A stretch of 64,000 nucleotides of DNA, taken from Corynebacterium breve (lineage in GTDB: Bacteria; Actinomycetota; Actinomycetes; Mycobacteriales; Mycobacteriaceae). The notes under the pieces are model-generated. The model had not been told where the DNA came from, did not search any database, and saw only the letters and a list, made by a program, of their open reading frames with translations. Location: positions 930,001 through 994,000 of the forward strand of contig NZ_CP126969.1 in NCBI RefSeq assembly GCF_030252165.1, read 5' to 3'. The stretch's first letter is position 1; the number at the start of each line of letters is the position of its first letter. Both the position numbers and the translations under genes were made by a program. Positions 9,958 to 19,048 of this stretch are shown piece after piece.

Positions 9958-10473
9958 ATGGCTGATACCGATATCACTCGCAATATCCTGTCCGTTCTGG
10001 TTCAAGACATCGACGGCATCATCTCTCGTGTAACCGCAATGTTTACCCGTCGTGGTTTCAACCTGGTGTCTCTGGTGTCCGCGAAGACCGAGACCGATGG
10101 TATTAACCGCCTGACCATCGTCGTGGAGGCCACCGAGCACTCGATCGAGCAGATCACCAAGCAGCTCAACAAGATCATCCCTGTGCTCAAGGTCGTTCGC
10201 CTGGAAGACGAGACAACCATTGCTCGTTCCATCATGCTGGTGAAGGTTAACGCGAACAACAACAACCGCCCACAGGTGGTTGATGCGGCGAATATTTTCC
10301 GTGCTCGCATTGTCGACGTCGCACAGGAATCCGTTGTTATCGAAGCAACTGGTACGCCTTCGAAGCTGCGCGCTTTGCTCGACGTATTGGAACCATTCGG
10401 TATCCGCGAGCTCATCAGTTCTGGTGAAATTGCGCTGAACCGCGGTCCAAAGACAATGGCGCCGACTAAATAG
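9958..10473 (+). CDS. ilvN: Acetolactate synthase regulatory subunit IlvN
   Basis: 171 residues, six bases after ilvB. The N-terminal ACT domain (ILSVLVQDIDGIISRVTAMF, then GFNLVSLVSAKTETDGINRLT) binds valine and transmits feedback inhibition to IlvB. The C-terminal domain (FRARIVDVAQESVVIEATGTPSKL) is the second half typical of long IlvN proteins. An inverted repeat CCGACTA-aa-TAGTCGG (10462-10477) sits over its stop codon and may form a short hairpin before ilvC. Confidence 0.96.
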   Translation: MADTDITRNILSVLVQDIDGIISRVTAMFTRRGFNLVSLVSAKTETDGINRLTIVVEATEHSIEQITKQLNKIIPVLKVVRLEDETTIARSIMLVKVNANNNNRPQVVDAANIFRARIVDVAQESVVIEATGTPSKLRALLDVLEPFGIRELISSGEIALNRGPKTMAPTK

Positions 10474-10517
10474 TCGGACACATCACAACCTAAAGAAGTT
10501 TCCAAAAACACCCGTGG

Positions 10518-11584
<1,067 letters not shown>

Positions 11585-11608
11585 TTTCGCTTAGCGACGA
11601 CAACATCT

Positions 11609-11637
11609 GCCCAGGACAATCCTGGGCTTTTGTTTTG
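11609..11637 (+). terminator. Terminator after ilvC
   Basis: GCCCAGGA (11609-11616), three-base loop, TCCTGGGC (11620-11627), then TTTTGTTTT. Classic intrinsic terminator closing the ilvBNC unit. Confidence 0.93.
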
Positions 11638-11684
11638 TGCGGGTGTTTTCAATTGATTGCCATTAAGGTGGGCGGTGGGATAGT

Positions 11685-12620
11685 GTGACAGATATGGGCG
11701 GTCACAAACACTCGCATGGTCACGGTCATGGTCACGACCATGACCACGGCATAGACGTGCGCACCACACCACTGCGTGCGTTGGTAACGGCGCTGACTAT
11801 CACCGGCGTAATTTTCTTTGCCGAGCTTATCGGTGGGCTCGTCTCAGGCTCGTTGGCGCTGTTGGCCGATGCCATGCATATGCTGTCTGACGCCACGGGC
11901 CTCATTATCGCGGTGATCGCCGTGATCGTTGGTAAGAAGGCTGCCACTGTTACGGCGACCTACGGTTACCGCGGTGTGGAGGCATTGGCTGCGGCGGTAA
12001 ACGCGTTAACAGTGGCAGGTGTCTCGGTGTGGATTGTCGTCGAAGCGATCCTTCGTTTGAATTCCGACGAGACGGTGAAAACGCACGTCATGGGCATTGT
12101 CGCTGTCGTTGGACTTGTGGCCAACGCGGTTTCGGCATGGGTGTTGTCGTCGCAACGCAAATCCTCCCTAAACGTGGAAGGGGCCTTCTTGCATGTTCTC
12201 ACAGACATGTTGGGCTCGGTTGCGGTCATTATTGCGGCGGTAGTCATCCATTTCACTGGGTTCCGTGCTGCCGACACCATCGCCTCATTGTTGATTGCAG
12301 CGCTAGTTATCCCAAGGGCCGTACAGTTGCTCCGTTCGTCGCTGGGTGTTTTACTGCATCAGGTTCCCGAAGGGTATGACGTGGTGGAAATCGAGCGCAG
12401 TTTGCAGGGGATTGAGGAAGTTGACGCCGTCCACGATCTCCACGTGTGGTCGACCAATGGCACTGAGGCGCTGGCTACCTGTCATCTTGTGGTGGAGCAT
12501 CGAGATTGCACCGCTCCAGTGCTGGATGCAGCCCAAGCGAGGCTGAGGGAATACGGTATCGATCATTCGACAATCCAGATCGAACACCCGGGCCACCAAA
12601 GCCATGAACACTATTGCTAA
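11685..12620 (+). CDS. Cation diffusion facilitator (CzcD/ZitB type)
   Basis: 311 residues. A histidine-rich N-terminus (HKHSHGHGHGHDHDHG) precedes six membrane segments. The first contains FAELIGGLVSGSLALLADAMHMLSD, whose HMLSD forms the zinc site with a second HVLTDM site in TM5. The C-terminal cytoplasmic domain has HDLHVWSTNGTEALATCHLVV. CDF proteins exchange Zn, Co, Cd or Fe for protons; zinc export is most likely. GTG 11685 lies five bases after GGTGGG; ATG 11694 is an alternative. The gene stands alone between the ilvC terminator and the DUF262 gene. Confidence 0.9.
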   Translation: MTDMGGHKHSHGHGHGHDHDHGIDVRTTPLRALVTALTITGVIFFAELIGGLVSGSLALLADAMHMLSDATGLIIAVIAVIVGKKAATVTATYGYRGVEALAAAVNALTVAGVSVWIVVEAILRLNSDETVKTHVMGIVAVVGLVANAVSAWVLSSQRKSSLNVEGAFLHVLTDMLGSVAVIIAAVVIHFTGFRAADTIASLLIAALVIPRAVQLLRSSLGVLLHQVPEGYDVVEIERSLQGIEEVDAVHDLHVWSTNGTEALATCHLVVEHRDCTAPVLDAAQARLREYGIDHSTIQIEHPGHQSHEHYC

Positions 12621-12670
12621 AGGTGTGATTAAATGGCGGGGCTTGATCGGCGGGGAAGTGGCAAGCCAGT

Positions 12671-12682
12671 TACAGTAGGCTC
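12671..12682 (+). promoter_or_regulatory. -10-like TACAGT, leaderless start of DUF262 gene
   Basis: TACAGT (12671-12676) is followed by six bases and ATG 12683, with no Shine-Dalgarno sequence. Confidence 0.5.
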
Positions 12683-14488
12683 ATGGGTTTTACCACGCCA
12701 AGCTACTCGCTGAATGATCTTTTCGAACGTATTGACCGCTCCGAACTGCAGCTTCCTGACTTTCAACACGAATACACCTGGGATATCGACAGAATTCGAT
12801 CTATGCTCACCACCGTTTTGCGTGGCTACCCGGTTGGTTCGTTACTTGCGCTTGACACCCGGAACACCCCGTCGCGCTTCAAGCCGCGCCCAGTGAAGGG
12901 CGCGCCGAATCGGGGTGTGCAGCCTGGATTGTTGCTACTCGATGGGCAGCAGCGACTGACGGCCTTGTACCATTCCCTCCGCGGAGACGGTGTCGTTGAC
13001 ACCGTTGGCTTTCGTGGTAATTCCATTCGACGGAGGTTTTTCGTCGATGTTGTCCACGCGGTGGAGAACGACCCCATGCCGGATGAGGCAGTTTTCGCAG
13101 TAGACATGGACGGCAACGTCCGTTCGCACTTTGGCCCTTCCATTCCGGGGGGCATCAAAACCCGCGACGATCTGATTAATAACCACATTGTTCCTGTATC
13201 CAGCCTGCTCGGCGAGGCAGGCAACGATCTTCTCTTTGACATGGCAACCCAGTCGGATGATCCGCAGATCCGCGACGCCGTGAAGCAGTTCCACAATCGC
13301 ATCGTGCGTGCGATGACGGCCTACGACATTCCCATGGTGCGCCTAGATCGTGATACCGCGCAGCGCGGTATCGGCCAGATTTTTGCCCAGGCAAACTCGG
13401 TGGGCCAGCCCATGGACGTTTTCGAGCTTCTAACTGCAGTATTTGCCAACGAAGATCACTCATTCCGACTGGCGGATCACTGGGCTGAGGTGGAGGCCTA
13501 CCTACGCCGCCATCCAGCGCTCGATGGGGTGGAACGAATCCAGTTCCTCCGGTCTGTGGCACTTTTGGTCACTAGCCGACGTGGGTCCGCGATGGGCCAT
13601 CGCGGTGACATCTTGAACTTGTCGCTGCAGGAATACCTCGAAGCTGCAGAAGAACTGCTGCCTGCCTACGACACCACGGCGGAATTCCTGTACAAGCGAC
13701 GCATCGTTTCGACCGATCAGGTGCCGTACAGCTTCCAGCTGGTGCCGCTGACTGTGATCTTCGCAATCTTGAAGGACAGCCCAGAGGTGTTGGAATCTGT
13801 CCAAGGACGCGATCGTCTGAACCAATGGTTCTGGTCGGGCGTATTCGGGGAGCTTTATGGATCTGCGGCACCGACCATCCGCGCAGGTCGAGACGTTGAC
13901 CAAGTCACTGCGTGGGTGCGTGGTGCTACTGACGAGGTTCCCAAAACCGTCGCTGACGCTGAATTCAAGGAATCGCGACTGATCACCGCTGACCAGGATT
14001 CTGGTGTGTATCGCGGCCTATACGCGCTACTCATGGCTCGTGGTGCGCGCGACTGGCGCACCGGTTTGCCCTTCAACTCCGAGACCATCGCAGAATTGCA
14101 ACCACACTTCGCCCAGATTTTCCCGCGCCCGTTCTGCGCAGCCACCGGCGTGCGCCCCGAGCTCGCGGAATCCGTGGTAAACCGCACCCCGATGGGCCGT
14201 CGCACGGAGATCATGATTGACGGGGGAGCACCCAACCGCTACATTCGCCGCATGCAGTCGAAGTCCATCATGGAAGACGATGAATTTGATGCGGTGGTCG
14301 CAACGCACGAGGTCAATCCAGATACGCTATTCAACGGTGACATCGAGCGGTTCTTCCGTGAGCGCCGTGAGCGTTTCCTCGGCATGATCGAGTATGCGAT
14401 GAACAAACCCGTAGTGCGCGATGGCGAGGACATGAGCCAGATTTTCGTCGACAAGCCTGAGCGTACTGGTGACGAAGAAGAAAATTAG
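12683..14488 (+). CDS. DUF262-domain protein (ParB/GmrS-like fold)
   Basis: 601 residues. The N-terminal domain has both DUF262 signatures: QLPDFQHEYTWDIDRIRSML near residue 25 (the usual Arg after Gln is His here) and LLLDGQQRLTALYHSL near residue 85. DGQQR is the ParB/sulfiredoxin-like nucleotide-binding motif of GmrS, the NTPase half of type IV GmrSD enzymes that attack modified DNA. I see no clear DUF1524 HNH nuclease motif in the long C-terminal region, so this looks like a DUF262-only protein. It could be a defence protein or have a housekeeping role; its position among core genes favours the latter. The downstream lipoprotein gene starts inside its 3' end (20-bp overlap). Confidence 0.8.
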   Translation: MGFTTPSYSLNDLFERIDRSELQLPDFQHEYTWDIDRIRSMLTTVLRGYPVGSLLALDTRNTPSRFKPRPVKGAPNRGVQPGLLLLDGQQRLTALYHSLRGDGVVDTVGFRGNSIRRRFFVDVVHAVENDPMPDEAVFAVDMDGNVRSHFGPSIPGGIKTRDDLINNHIVPVSSLLGEAGNDLLFDMATQSDDPQIRDAVKQFHNRIVRAMTAYDIPMVRLDRDTAQRGIGQIFAQANSVGQPMDVFELLTAVFANEDHSFRLADHWAEVEAYLRRHPALDGVERIQFLRSVALLVTSRRGSAMGHRGDILNLSLQEYLEAAEELLPAYDTTAEFLYKRRIVSTDQVPYSFQLVPLTVIFAILKDSPEVLESVQGRDRLNQWFWSGVFGELYGSAAPTIRAGRDVDQVTAWVRGATDEVPKTVADAEFKESRLITADQDSGVYRGLYALLMARGARDWRTGLPFNSETIAELQPHFAQIFPRPFCAATGVRPELAESVVNRTPMGRRTEIMIDGGAPNRYIRRMQSKSIMEDDEFDAVVATHEVNPDTLFNGDIERFFRERRERFLGMIEYAMNKPVVRDGEDMSQIFVDKPERTGDEEEN

Positions 14489-15359
14489 CGCACTCCTAGC
14501 GGCTCTGCTTCTTGGCACAACTCTGGTTGCCTGTTCCTCGGATGAACCTGCTGATCCCTGGCAGAAGGCCAAGGCCGTTAATCACAATCGAGCGGAATCC
14601 GGACGGTTTCCAGACCACCCCATCGTGCTCGATGATCCAGAGGGGTACAAGTCCTCTGAGCTGTTTTTCCAGAAGTCCGAAATCGCAGTGCTTGTCGACG
14701 ACACCGTCGCGGCGGGCCTGCGCGGAGGATCTGTCGCCATGGTCGTTCACGCCCCAATGTTGGTGTACAAGCCTGACCACCACAAAGAAATGTTGGCCGA
14801 GCTCGACCGGTTGGGTGCCCACACGATCCTGACGGTTGGGTCGGTTGCGTTGGCACCTTCGGAAGGTGCTCGCAATGTGATACGTGATCCAGGTGGCCCG
14901 GAGGCGTTGGGGGAGTTCACGGCCTTGCAGTTTGAGGAAGTAGTGGTGGAGAAAGCAGAGGATGCTGTCGCTGCGGTGGCAAACGTGGATGAAGCGACTC
15001 CGACGTGGTTGCGGGCTGGGTGGGCGGAGCCGTTCGTCGGTAAGCGGGCAGAGGCTCGGCCGGTTCCGGGGCAATCGCCGAGGGATGCTGATATGGCACC
15101 GAAGGTGATTGCTACGCCCCATTCTGATCTTGTAGCGGTAGTGAATGCACGCAGCTACGGAGCGGAAGTTACTATGGTGAGCGACCCCAATCCCGCGAAA
15201 TCTGAACGCACGCTTGCACAAGTGATCGGGCTGAGTGACCAGCCGTTGATCGCTTTGGGAGCAGAGTTTGGAACCGCTGCGGAGTTGTCTGCCCAAATTC
15301 GGGTAGGTGAGGTTGATTTAACAGTCGAACCGAACGCAAAGCCGTTCCCTTCCGGCTAA
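14469..15359 (+). CDS. Lipoprotein related to cell wall-binding-repeat (CWB2-like) proteins
   Basis: 296 residues from GTG 14469. A lipoprotein signal with lipobox LVAC (Cys22) puts it on the outer face of the membrane. The mature protein has two Rossmann-like repeats: YKSSELFFQKSEIAVLVDD with LAELDRLGAHTILTVG, then VVNARSYGAEVTMVSDP with LIALGAEFGTAAELSAQIRVGE. Both resemble the two N-terminal repeats of the longer lipoprotein at 22696, so the two genes are distant paralogues. The role is unknown; wall attachment is inference from the repeat type. The start lies within the DUF262 gene, suggesting translational coupling. Confidence 0.7.
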   Translation: MTKKKISALLAALLLGTTLVACSSDEPADPWQKAKAVNHNRAESGRFPDHPIVLDDPEGYKSSELFFQKSEIAVLVDDTVAAGLRGGSVAMVVHAPMLVYKPDHHKEMLAELDRLGAHTILTVGSVALAPSEGARNVIRDPGGPEALGEFTALQFEEVVVEKAEDAVAAVANVDEATPTWLRAGWAEPFVGKRAEARPVPGQSPRDADMAPKVIATPHSDLVAVVNARSYGAEVTMVSDPNPAKSERTLAQVIGLSDQPLIALGAEFGTAAELSAQIRVGEVDLTVEPNAKPFPSG

Positions 15360-15408
15360 AATAAGCCAGGCAAATCGTCTTTTTCGTCGATATTTCAGGA
15401 GAATTCTC

Positions 15409-16992
15409 GTGACCAAACCCGTCGTGCTCATTGCAGACAAGCTCGCACAGTCAACCGTTGACGCTCTCGGAGATGCTGTGGAGGTGCGCTGGGTCGACGG
15501 ACCAAACCGCCCAGAGCTTCTCGCAGCGGTTCCAGAAGCAGATGCACTGCTTGTTCGCTCTGCAACCACCGTGGACAAAGAAGTCCTCGAGGCAGCTCCA
15601 AAGCTCCAGATCGTCGGACGCGCGGGTGTCGGCCTGGATAATGTGGACATTGAGACCGCTACTGCACGTGGCGTCATGGTTGCTAATGCTCCAACGTCCA
15701 ACATCCACTCCGCGTGCGAGCACGCGATTGCACTTCTCCTGTCGACTGCTCGCCAAATTCCTGCAGCAGACAAGACCCTGCGCGACGCAGAGTGGAAGCG
15801 TTCTTCCTTTAAGGGCGTCGAGATCTTCGGAAAGACCATCGGTATCGTCGGCTTCGGTCACATTGGTCAGCTGTTCGCTCAGCGCCTCGCTGCCTTTGAA
15901 ACCAACATCATCGCGTACGATCCATACGCCAACCCAGCTCGCGCAAAGCAGCTTGGTGTCGAGCTGGTAGAGCTTGACGAGCTCATGGCTCAGGCCGACT
16001 TTGTTACCATCCACCTGCCTAAGACCAAGGAAACTGCAGGGATGTTCAACGCGGACCTGCTGGCAAAGTCCAAGAAGGGCCAGATCATCATCAACGCTGC
16101 GCGTGGCGGCCTAGTTGACGAGCAGGCACTGGCAGATGCAATCAAGTCCGGCCACATCCGTGGCGCGGGCTTCGACGTCTACTCTTCCGAGCCTTGCACC
16201 GACTCGCCGCTGTTCGAGCTGGACGAAGTTGTTGTTACCCCGCACCTGGGCGCGTCCACCGTCGAGGCGCAGGACCGTGCAGGCACCGATGTCGCGGCTT
16301 CCGTGTTGAAGGCTCTCGCCGGCGAATTCGTTGCAGACGCAGTCAACGTCTCCGGCGGCAAGGTTGGCGAGGAAGTTGCTCGTTGGCTCGAACTATCCCG
16401 CAAGCTTGGTTCGGTTGCAGCGCAGCTTCTCGACGACGCTCCTGTCTCCCTCAAGGTCACCGCACGTGGCGAGCTGTCCACCGAAGAAGTTTCCGCACTG
16501 GCACTGTCTGCAGTACGTGGCGTTTTCGCTGGCGTTACTGAAGAGCCAGTCACTTTTGTTAACGCTCCGCAGGTTGCAGAACAGCGCGGCCTGGAGTACA
16601 CCGTTGAGACCGAGACCGAATCAGAGACCCACCGCTCCGTTCTCGAGGTTCAGCTTGTGTCCGCCACTGGCGACGCAGCGACTGTCGTCGGCGCACTGAC
16701 TGGCCTTGAGCGCGTGGAGAAGATCGTCCGTATCAATGGCCGCGGCATCGACATGCGCGCTGCTGGTCGCAACCTGTTCCTGCGTTACACCGATCAGCCA
16801 GGCGCACTGGGCAAGGTCGGATCCCACTTGGGTGATCAGGGCATCAATATCGAGGCTGCTGCACTGACCCAGACCACCAAGGGTGACGGTGCAATCCTGA
16901 TTCTGCGCGTTGACTCCGAGGTGCCTGCTGAGCTGGAGACAAAGGTTGCAGAGCTGCTCAGCGCTTCTAGCTTCCAGGTCGAACTTGACTAG
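15409..16992 (+). CDS. serA: D-3-phosphoglycerate dehydrogenase SerA
   Basis: 527 residues, the long actinobacterial form. It oxidises 3-phosphoglycerate to phosphohydroxypyruvate with NAD, the first step of serine synthesis. The NAD site is IGIVGFGHIGQLFAQRL near residue 150; catalytic Arg, Glu and His lie in NAARGGLVDEQAL, FDVYSSEPC and TPHLGAST. A substrate-binding-like (ASB) domain (about 320-450) and a C-terminal ACT domain (LFLRYTDQPGALGKVGSHLG) give serine feedback inhibition. GTG 15409 has CAGGAG a few bases upstream. Confidence 0.97.
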   Translation: MTKPVVLIADKLAQSTVDALGDAVEVRWVDGPNRPELLAAVPEADALLVRSATTVDKEVLEAAPKLQIVGRAGVGLDNVDIETATARGVMVANAPTSNIHSACEHAIALLLSTARQIPAADKTLRDAEWKRSSFKGVEIFGKTIGIVGFGHIGQLFAQRLAAFETNIIAYDPYANPARAKQLGVELVELDELMAQADFVTIHLPKTKETAGMFNADLLAKSKKGQIIINAARGGLVDEQALADAIKSGHIRGAGFDVYSSEPCTDSPLFELDEVVVTPHLGASTVEAQDRAGTDVAASVLKALAGEFVADAVNVSGGKVGEEVARWLELSRKLGSVAAQLLDDAPVSLKVTARGELSTEEVSALALSAVRGVFAGVTEEPVTFVNAPQVAEQRGLEYTVETETESETHRSVLEVQLVSATGDAATVVGALTGLERVEKIVRINGRGIDMRAAGRNLFLRYTDQPGALGKVGSHLGDQGINIEAAALTQTTKGDGAILILRVDSEVPAELETKVAELLSASSFQVELD

Positions 16993-17009
16993 TTAGTCGT
17001 TCTAGCAAA

Positions 17010-17054
17010 AAGTTATCGCCTCCCGTGCTTCATTCGAAGCGGGGAGGCGATAGC
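17010..17054 (-). terminator. Terminator between serA and phoX genes (minus-strand U-tract)
   Basis: TATCGCCTCCC (17014-17024) pairs with GGGAGGCGATA (17042-17052), with a nested GCTTC/GAAGC stem. On the minus strand the hairpin is followed by ACTTTTTG, so it terminates the phoX-like gene and may act bidirectionally for serA. Confidence 0.85.
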
Positions 17055-17066
17055 TATATCTGGATG

Positions 17067-18563
17067 CTACTTGCAGATCGAAACAAATGGGCCAGAGATT
17101 GCGTAGGTGCAGTCACCCTGAACAGAAGCGAACAGGATCATGCCGGACTTGTCGAATGCAGGGCCTGCCCACTCGCCACGGTCAGCGAGGTCGCGGGCGA
17201 TCTCGCGGGAACCGAAGGAGTCATTGTAAGCGATGAGGCTGCAAGGGTTGTCGCCGTCCTCGGTGGTGACAACGCCGCCCCATGGGGTGACGGTGATGTT
17301 GTCTGGGCCGTGGAACTGCTTGATTTCCTCGGTTGGGTGGTTCGGAACAACGCCACCCATGCTGTTGTCTGCTGGGTAGTACTCCTTGAGAGTCAGGGTC
17401 TCGTCAGCGAAGGAGTAGTACATGATCATGCCGGAGTCGAGTTCGGTGATCGAAGGGTACTGATCGAGCTGCTTCTGGTTGGTGTAGGACAGGGTGAACC
17501 AGAGGCCGTTTGCATCTGGCCAGCAGCCCTCGATCTTTGGGTGAACGGTTGCGCCTGGGAACTGCGCGCGCAGGTCGGAGTTCTGTGCCTGACGGTCTTC
17601 GCCACCGTGAACCCAGGTGACTGGGTATGCCTTGCCCTTGTCAGCTTCGGTGAGCTCGGAGTAGTGGATGAGATCCTTGCCGTCCTTGACCAGCTTTGCC
17701 GCCTGCAGGATGCCGTCATTCTCGCCGAACTGCTCAGCGATACGTGCGCCGATCTTGGTGCCTTCTGGAGCGATCCAACGGTAGAAGAGGCCGCCGCCGG
17801 TGTCTTCGGTGATGTATGCCTTGGTCAGGGATGGATCAATAGCTGCACCCTCCCAAACCGCACGGCCCCATGCCTTGATTGGCATTGGGAGCTGGTCTGC
17901 GACGCCACCAGGGAAGACCTCGAACACGTAGCCGTGATCCTTCTCTGTAACGTAGGTCTTTCCATCGACGGAGGAGACAACCTCGGTACCAGCCTTGGTG
18001 GTGTCCTCTTCACATGCCAGCCAGGTTCCCCAAGGGGTTTCGCCACCTGCACAGTTGCGGATGGTGCCGGAAAGAGCGACCCACTGCTGTACGAAGTTAC
18101 CCATTGCGTCAACCTCTACGTTGGTGTTGCCGCCCATGCCGGTTGCGCAACCTGCGTCGTAGATGGTTCCTTCAACCAGTGGAACTGGAACGTCGGCGTT
18201 GGAGCGGCACTCGTGGTTGCGGATCAAGATGGTGCCCGCAGCGGCTGGGATCGCGCCGGTGCCGTCCAAGTTGGATGGGATCTTGCCGACGACTGCGCCG
18301 CCCTTGTCGTCAAGCAGGTCTTCGACGCCGATGGTGGAAACGCGGTTTGCCTTGAAGCCCTTTGGAAGAGCGAGCTTCTGATCGTCGACGATGTTGTTCA
18401 GCAGTGGAGCCTTCTTGCGGCCGGAGGAGAGGCCTGGCTGGCCGAAGCCGTTGGAGGAGGACAGGGAGCTGAGGCTGGAAGCGTTAGCGTGTGCAGCGGT
18501 GCCAGCAGCGATGAAGCCGGTAGCAGCTGCAGCGCCTAGGAAAGAACGACGAGACAGGGACAT
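17067..18563 (-). CDS. PhoX-family (DUF839) phosphatase, Tat-exported
   Basis: 498 residues. The N-terminus SRRSFLGAAAATGFIAAGTAAHA is a twin-arginine signal with likely cleavage after AHA. Family blocks include TILIRNHEC near residue 112 and RNCAGGETPWGTWLACEED near residue 167, which contribute Fe/Ca ligands in PhoX phosphatases. The length suits the family. PhoX enzymes release phosphate from organic phosphoesters outside the cell and are usually induced by phosphate starvation; I could not make out a PhoR box upstream. AAAGG lies nine bases before ATG 18563. Confidence 0.86.
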   Translation of the reverse strand: MSLSRRSFLGAAAATGFIAAGTAAHANASSLSSLSSSNGFGQPGLSSGRKKAPLLNNIVDDQKLALPKGFKANRVSTIGVEDLLDDKGGAVVGKIPSNLDGTGAIPAAAGTILIRNHECRSNADVPVPLVEGTIYDAGCATGMGGNTNVEVDAMGNFVQQWVALSGTIRNCAGGETPWGTWLACEEDTTKAGTEVVSSVDGKTYVTEKDHGYVFEVFPGGVADQLPMPIKAWGRAVWEGAAIDPSLTKAYITEDTGGGLFYRWIAPEGTKIGARIAEQFGENDGILQAAKLVKDGKDLIHYSELTEADKGKAYPVTWVHGGEDRQAQNSDLRAQFPGATVHPKIEGCWPDANGLWFTLSYTNQKQLDQYPSITELDSGMIMYYSFADETLTLKEYYPADNSMGGVVPNHPTEEIKQFHGPDNITVTPWGGVVTTEDGDNPCSLIAYNDSFGSREIARDLADRGEWAGPAFDKSGMILFASVQGDCTYAISGPFVSICK

Positions 18564-19048
18564 TTCAGATACCTTTCAGGGAAATACAAGACTCTTTGGT
18601 CGCTCACGGTCCAGCAGAATTGCCTGTACATTGATTTTCAAAAGGGTGGCCAAATGAAAAACGATAGGTAAACATTTGGAGTGCAATTGGCAAAAACTGG
18701 ATTATGCTGGCGTTTGTTGGCTTGGATCGACACGGCCTTGCGCCCGTGTCGCCCTATAATGGGGGTATTCAATTTGGGTGGCCCACGAGTGTGCTGCCCG
18801 GAGTGGGCTACTGGCGTGCGGGATCGCCGGGGCGGGACAGGGGTGATAATTCATTTCTCGCGGGTTGAGCGGTGGTCTTGTGTAGGTTTACTTGTCAACT
18901 AACCTTTGTCTCTACACGGCGATCTTTGGGAAAGTCTGTACGTAGCTATGTGGAGTGTGTAAAAATAGCACCTACCTTCGGCCGGTGCTGTGAATCACCC
19001 GCCGATGGGGAATGTACCTTGCCTCACATAAGAGAAAGGCAGTAGCTT
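18564..19048. other. 485-bp divergent intergenic region
   Basis: Lies between the divergent phoX-like gene and cstA and should hold both promoters. No convincing coding frame, RNA gene or repeat was found. GTGAATCAC at about 18991 resembles half of a CRP/GlxR-type site but is too short to call. The cstA ribosome site GAGAAAGG lies just before 19049. Confidence 0.5.

Noticed and set aside
17025..18539. 504-codon open frame on the plus strand
   Set aside because: Antisense to the phoX-like gene over its full length; the minus-strand protein has a Tat signal and family motifs, so the plus frame is a codon-bias shadow.
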